In this document: positions 62,984 through 64,000 of the stretch, in pieces
How positions within the stretch are numbered: the first letter of the stretch is position 1
Layout of the letters: every line of letters starts with the position of its first letter
DNA from: JBKCUK01 sp046318415
Lineage (GTDB): Bacteria; Pseudomonadota; Alphaproteobacteria; Caedimonadales; Caedimonadaceae
DNA length: 64,000 nucleotides
Direction: 5' to 3'
Assembly: GCA_046318415.1 (NCBI GenBank)
Contig: JBKCUK010000009.1
Coordinates: 62,001 to 126,000 of the forward strand
Program-made: the position numbers and the translations under genes
The notes under the pieces: model-generated
What the model saw: only the letters and a program-made list of their open reading frames with translations
Databases searched by the model: none
What the model was told of the DNA's origin: nothing

Positions 62984-63190
62984 TTAGTCCGCCTCCAGCT
63001 GATCAATCCAGGAGGGATCTTGCTTAAAACGGGCATTGCGCCTGCCAAGATCACCGATGACCGCGATCTTGAGCGCCTGAGGCAGGGCGCGCACGAATCA
63101 GATACGCTCTATGGCTTGTTCTGCCAGCGCCGCGGAACCGGCACATTATCTGATTTCTTTCATGACGCGCTCTCTATCTGAAATCAGGGT
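62984..63190 (-). pseudogene. decayed gene remnant with two in-frame stops
   Basis: On the minus strand one frame reads as protein-like segments split by stops: LISDRERVMKEIR, stop (63146-63148), CAGSAALAEQAIERI, stop (63098-63100), then FVRALPQALKIAVIGDLG to a final LEAD before TAA at 62984-62986. The segments join into one plausible C-terminal region if the two stops are read as sense codons. No family is recognised. The reading is tentative. Confidence 0.35.
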
Positions 63191-63297
63191 GGGCAAACCC
63201 CTTGTTTAACATCTGAAAGCTGTTGCGCAAACTGAAGTTGACAAAGGCACAGCGCCTAATACTTGGAAAAAGCGGACGCATTAGGCACTCAATCTTA

Positions 63298-64000
63298 TTA
63301 TTTCCACAGCGCCTGAGATAGTCTCGGCAGGATGGTGTCGAGGCGATAGTCAAGACCGGAATGACCATCCGGAAATTCTTCGTAATGATGCGGCACCCCA
63401 AGTGCCGTTAAGCGCTTTGTTAACCGTCTGGCACCGTAATGCAGATGGTATTCGTCCTGACAGCCACATTCTATAATCAGGCATTTCAGGGCCTTAAGAT
63501 TGTCGGAAAAATCCTTGGCCATGTGCAGCGGATCAAAACGCAGCCAGCGCTGCCAGCGGGTAGGGTCAAGCTCCAGGGTATGAAGGTCGACCGGTAGCAC
63601 GGCGCCATAGGGTACGCCCTCTTGAGGATCATAGGAGGCCGCCATGGCAATGGTCATCAGGGTGGGAATATCAAAGCCTGTGGGTTTATGGGAGGCCTTG
63701 AAGGCCGCCATAAAGACCTCAATCGAGCCTTCATAGCGCGCCAAATGATTGGCGACTTTGGGCATATCGGCGAGATAAACCAGCTCAAAGGCCATATCGC
63801 CAGCAAGGCAGCCCACGGCTGACCAGGTGACGGGATCCTTGATGGCATTATAAAGGGCCCCATAGCCTCCTGAGGAATGGCCAAAAAGACCGCGGCGACC
63901 TTGTCCACCGCAGGGAAAAGCCGATTCCACCTCAGGCACAAGGGCCTCCTTTAGGAAATCCTGCCAATGACCGAGAATGGGGGAATTCACGTACTGATTG
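63298..64000 (-). CDS. esterase-family alpha/beta hydrolase, 5' end beyond window
   Basis: The visible 233 or so residues have the nucleophile elbow GHSSGG, a late acidic residue in IIECGCQDEYHLHYG and the catalytic-type histidine in FPDGHSGLDYRL, the order of the esterase D/FrmB-like family. The frame is open to the window edge: NQYVNSPILGHW precedes the internal GTG at 63990 and matches the normal interior of such enzymes, so the true start lies outside. Substrate unknown. Confidence 0.85.
   Translation of the reverse strand, partial: NQYVNSPILGHWQDFLKEALVPEVESAFPCGGQGRRGLFGHSSGGYGALYNAIKDPVTWSAVGCLAGDMAFELVYLADMPKVANHLARYEGSIEVFMAAFKASHKPTGFDIPTLMTIAMAASYDPQEGVPYGAVLPVDLHTLELDPTRWQRWLRFDPLHMAKDFSDNLKALKCLIIECGCQDEYHLHYGARRLTKRLTALGVPHHYEEFPDGHSGLDYRLDTILPRLSQALWK

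Noticed and set aside
62936..63181. 81-codon plus-strand frame as a gene
   Set aside because: It has no ribosome-binding site and runs antisense to a more protein-like, broken minus-strand frame.
1..64000. CRISPR arrays, insertion sequences or an integrated phage
   Set aside because: No regularly spaced repeats, intact transposase or integrase frames, or phage structural genes were recognised in the window.

Overview
The window reads as chromosomal DNA of an alphaproteobacterium that probably lives in or with a eukaryotic host. The alphaproteobacterial signs are a hemC-hemD-Mic60-hemY cluster, a very large NAD-glutamate dehydrogenase of about 1600 residues, a COQ9/TetR-like protein, a phasin, MidA (NDUFAF7 family), and an lptC-lptA-lptB-rpoN-hpf run. 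The host-association signs are four Sec-signal-bearing F-box/leucine-rich-repeat proteins and one secreted protein with three ubiquitin-interacting-motif-like helices. A Holosporales-type protist symbiont is a reasonable guess, but this is inference; there is no rRNA here to settle it.

Layout. 0-3.7 kb (minus): heme operon with a Mic60-like gene. 3.8-9.6 kb (plus): tsaD, gpsA, an EVE protein, a Wzy/WaaL-like polymerase or ligase, and a degenerate CapD-like membrane protein. 9.6-11.1 kb (minus): the putative ubiquitin-binding secreted protein. 11.6-16.7 kb (minus): glutamate dehydrogenase and tRNA-Gly. 16.8-23.2 kb (minus): lipid A/Kdo assembly and export (msbA, a DUF374 acyltransferase, a small lipoprotein, waaA, lpxK, an LpxL-type acyltransferase). 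23.2-26.8 kb (minus): trmB, phasin, COQ9/TetR-like, proC, YbjN. 26.9-33.7 kb (mostly plus): lgt, midA, pgeF, fabI, sppA, an EamA transporter. 33.7-42.9 kb (minus): rpsT, dnaA, dnaN, recF, gyrB, two related lipoproteins, and PBP1A. 43.1-55.6 kb: an accessory stretch with the four F-box/LRR genes, a FosA-like enzyme, an MFS transporter and an Ala/Glu-rich lipoprotein, with housekeeping secA and a parvulin gene inside it. 56.0-62.4 kb (plus): tRNA-Leu, an RNase D-like exonuclease, kdsD, lptC, lptA, lptB, rpoN, hpf. 62.4-63.3 kb: no intact gene and a decayed remnant. The window ends inside an esterase gene.

How the genes work together. Much of the core content serves the cell envelope: Kdo precursor synthesis (kdsD), Kdo transfer (waaA), lipid A phosphorylation and acylation, MsbA flipping, the Lpt bridge, O-antigen-like polymerisation, peptidoglycan synthesis and editing (PBP1A, PgeF), lipoprotein maturation (lgt) and secretion (secA, sppA, parvulin).

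The unusual part is the set of secreted, eukaryote-like proteins. All carry N-terminal Sec signals, and two of the four F-box/LRR genes hold a single in-frame stop codon (TAG near the 3' end of one, TAA right after the signal peptide of another). This suggests an effector-like family under decay or switching. Together with the UIM-like protein it points to the host ubiquitin pathway as a possible target. That link is inferred from motifs only.
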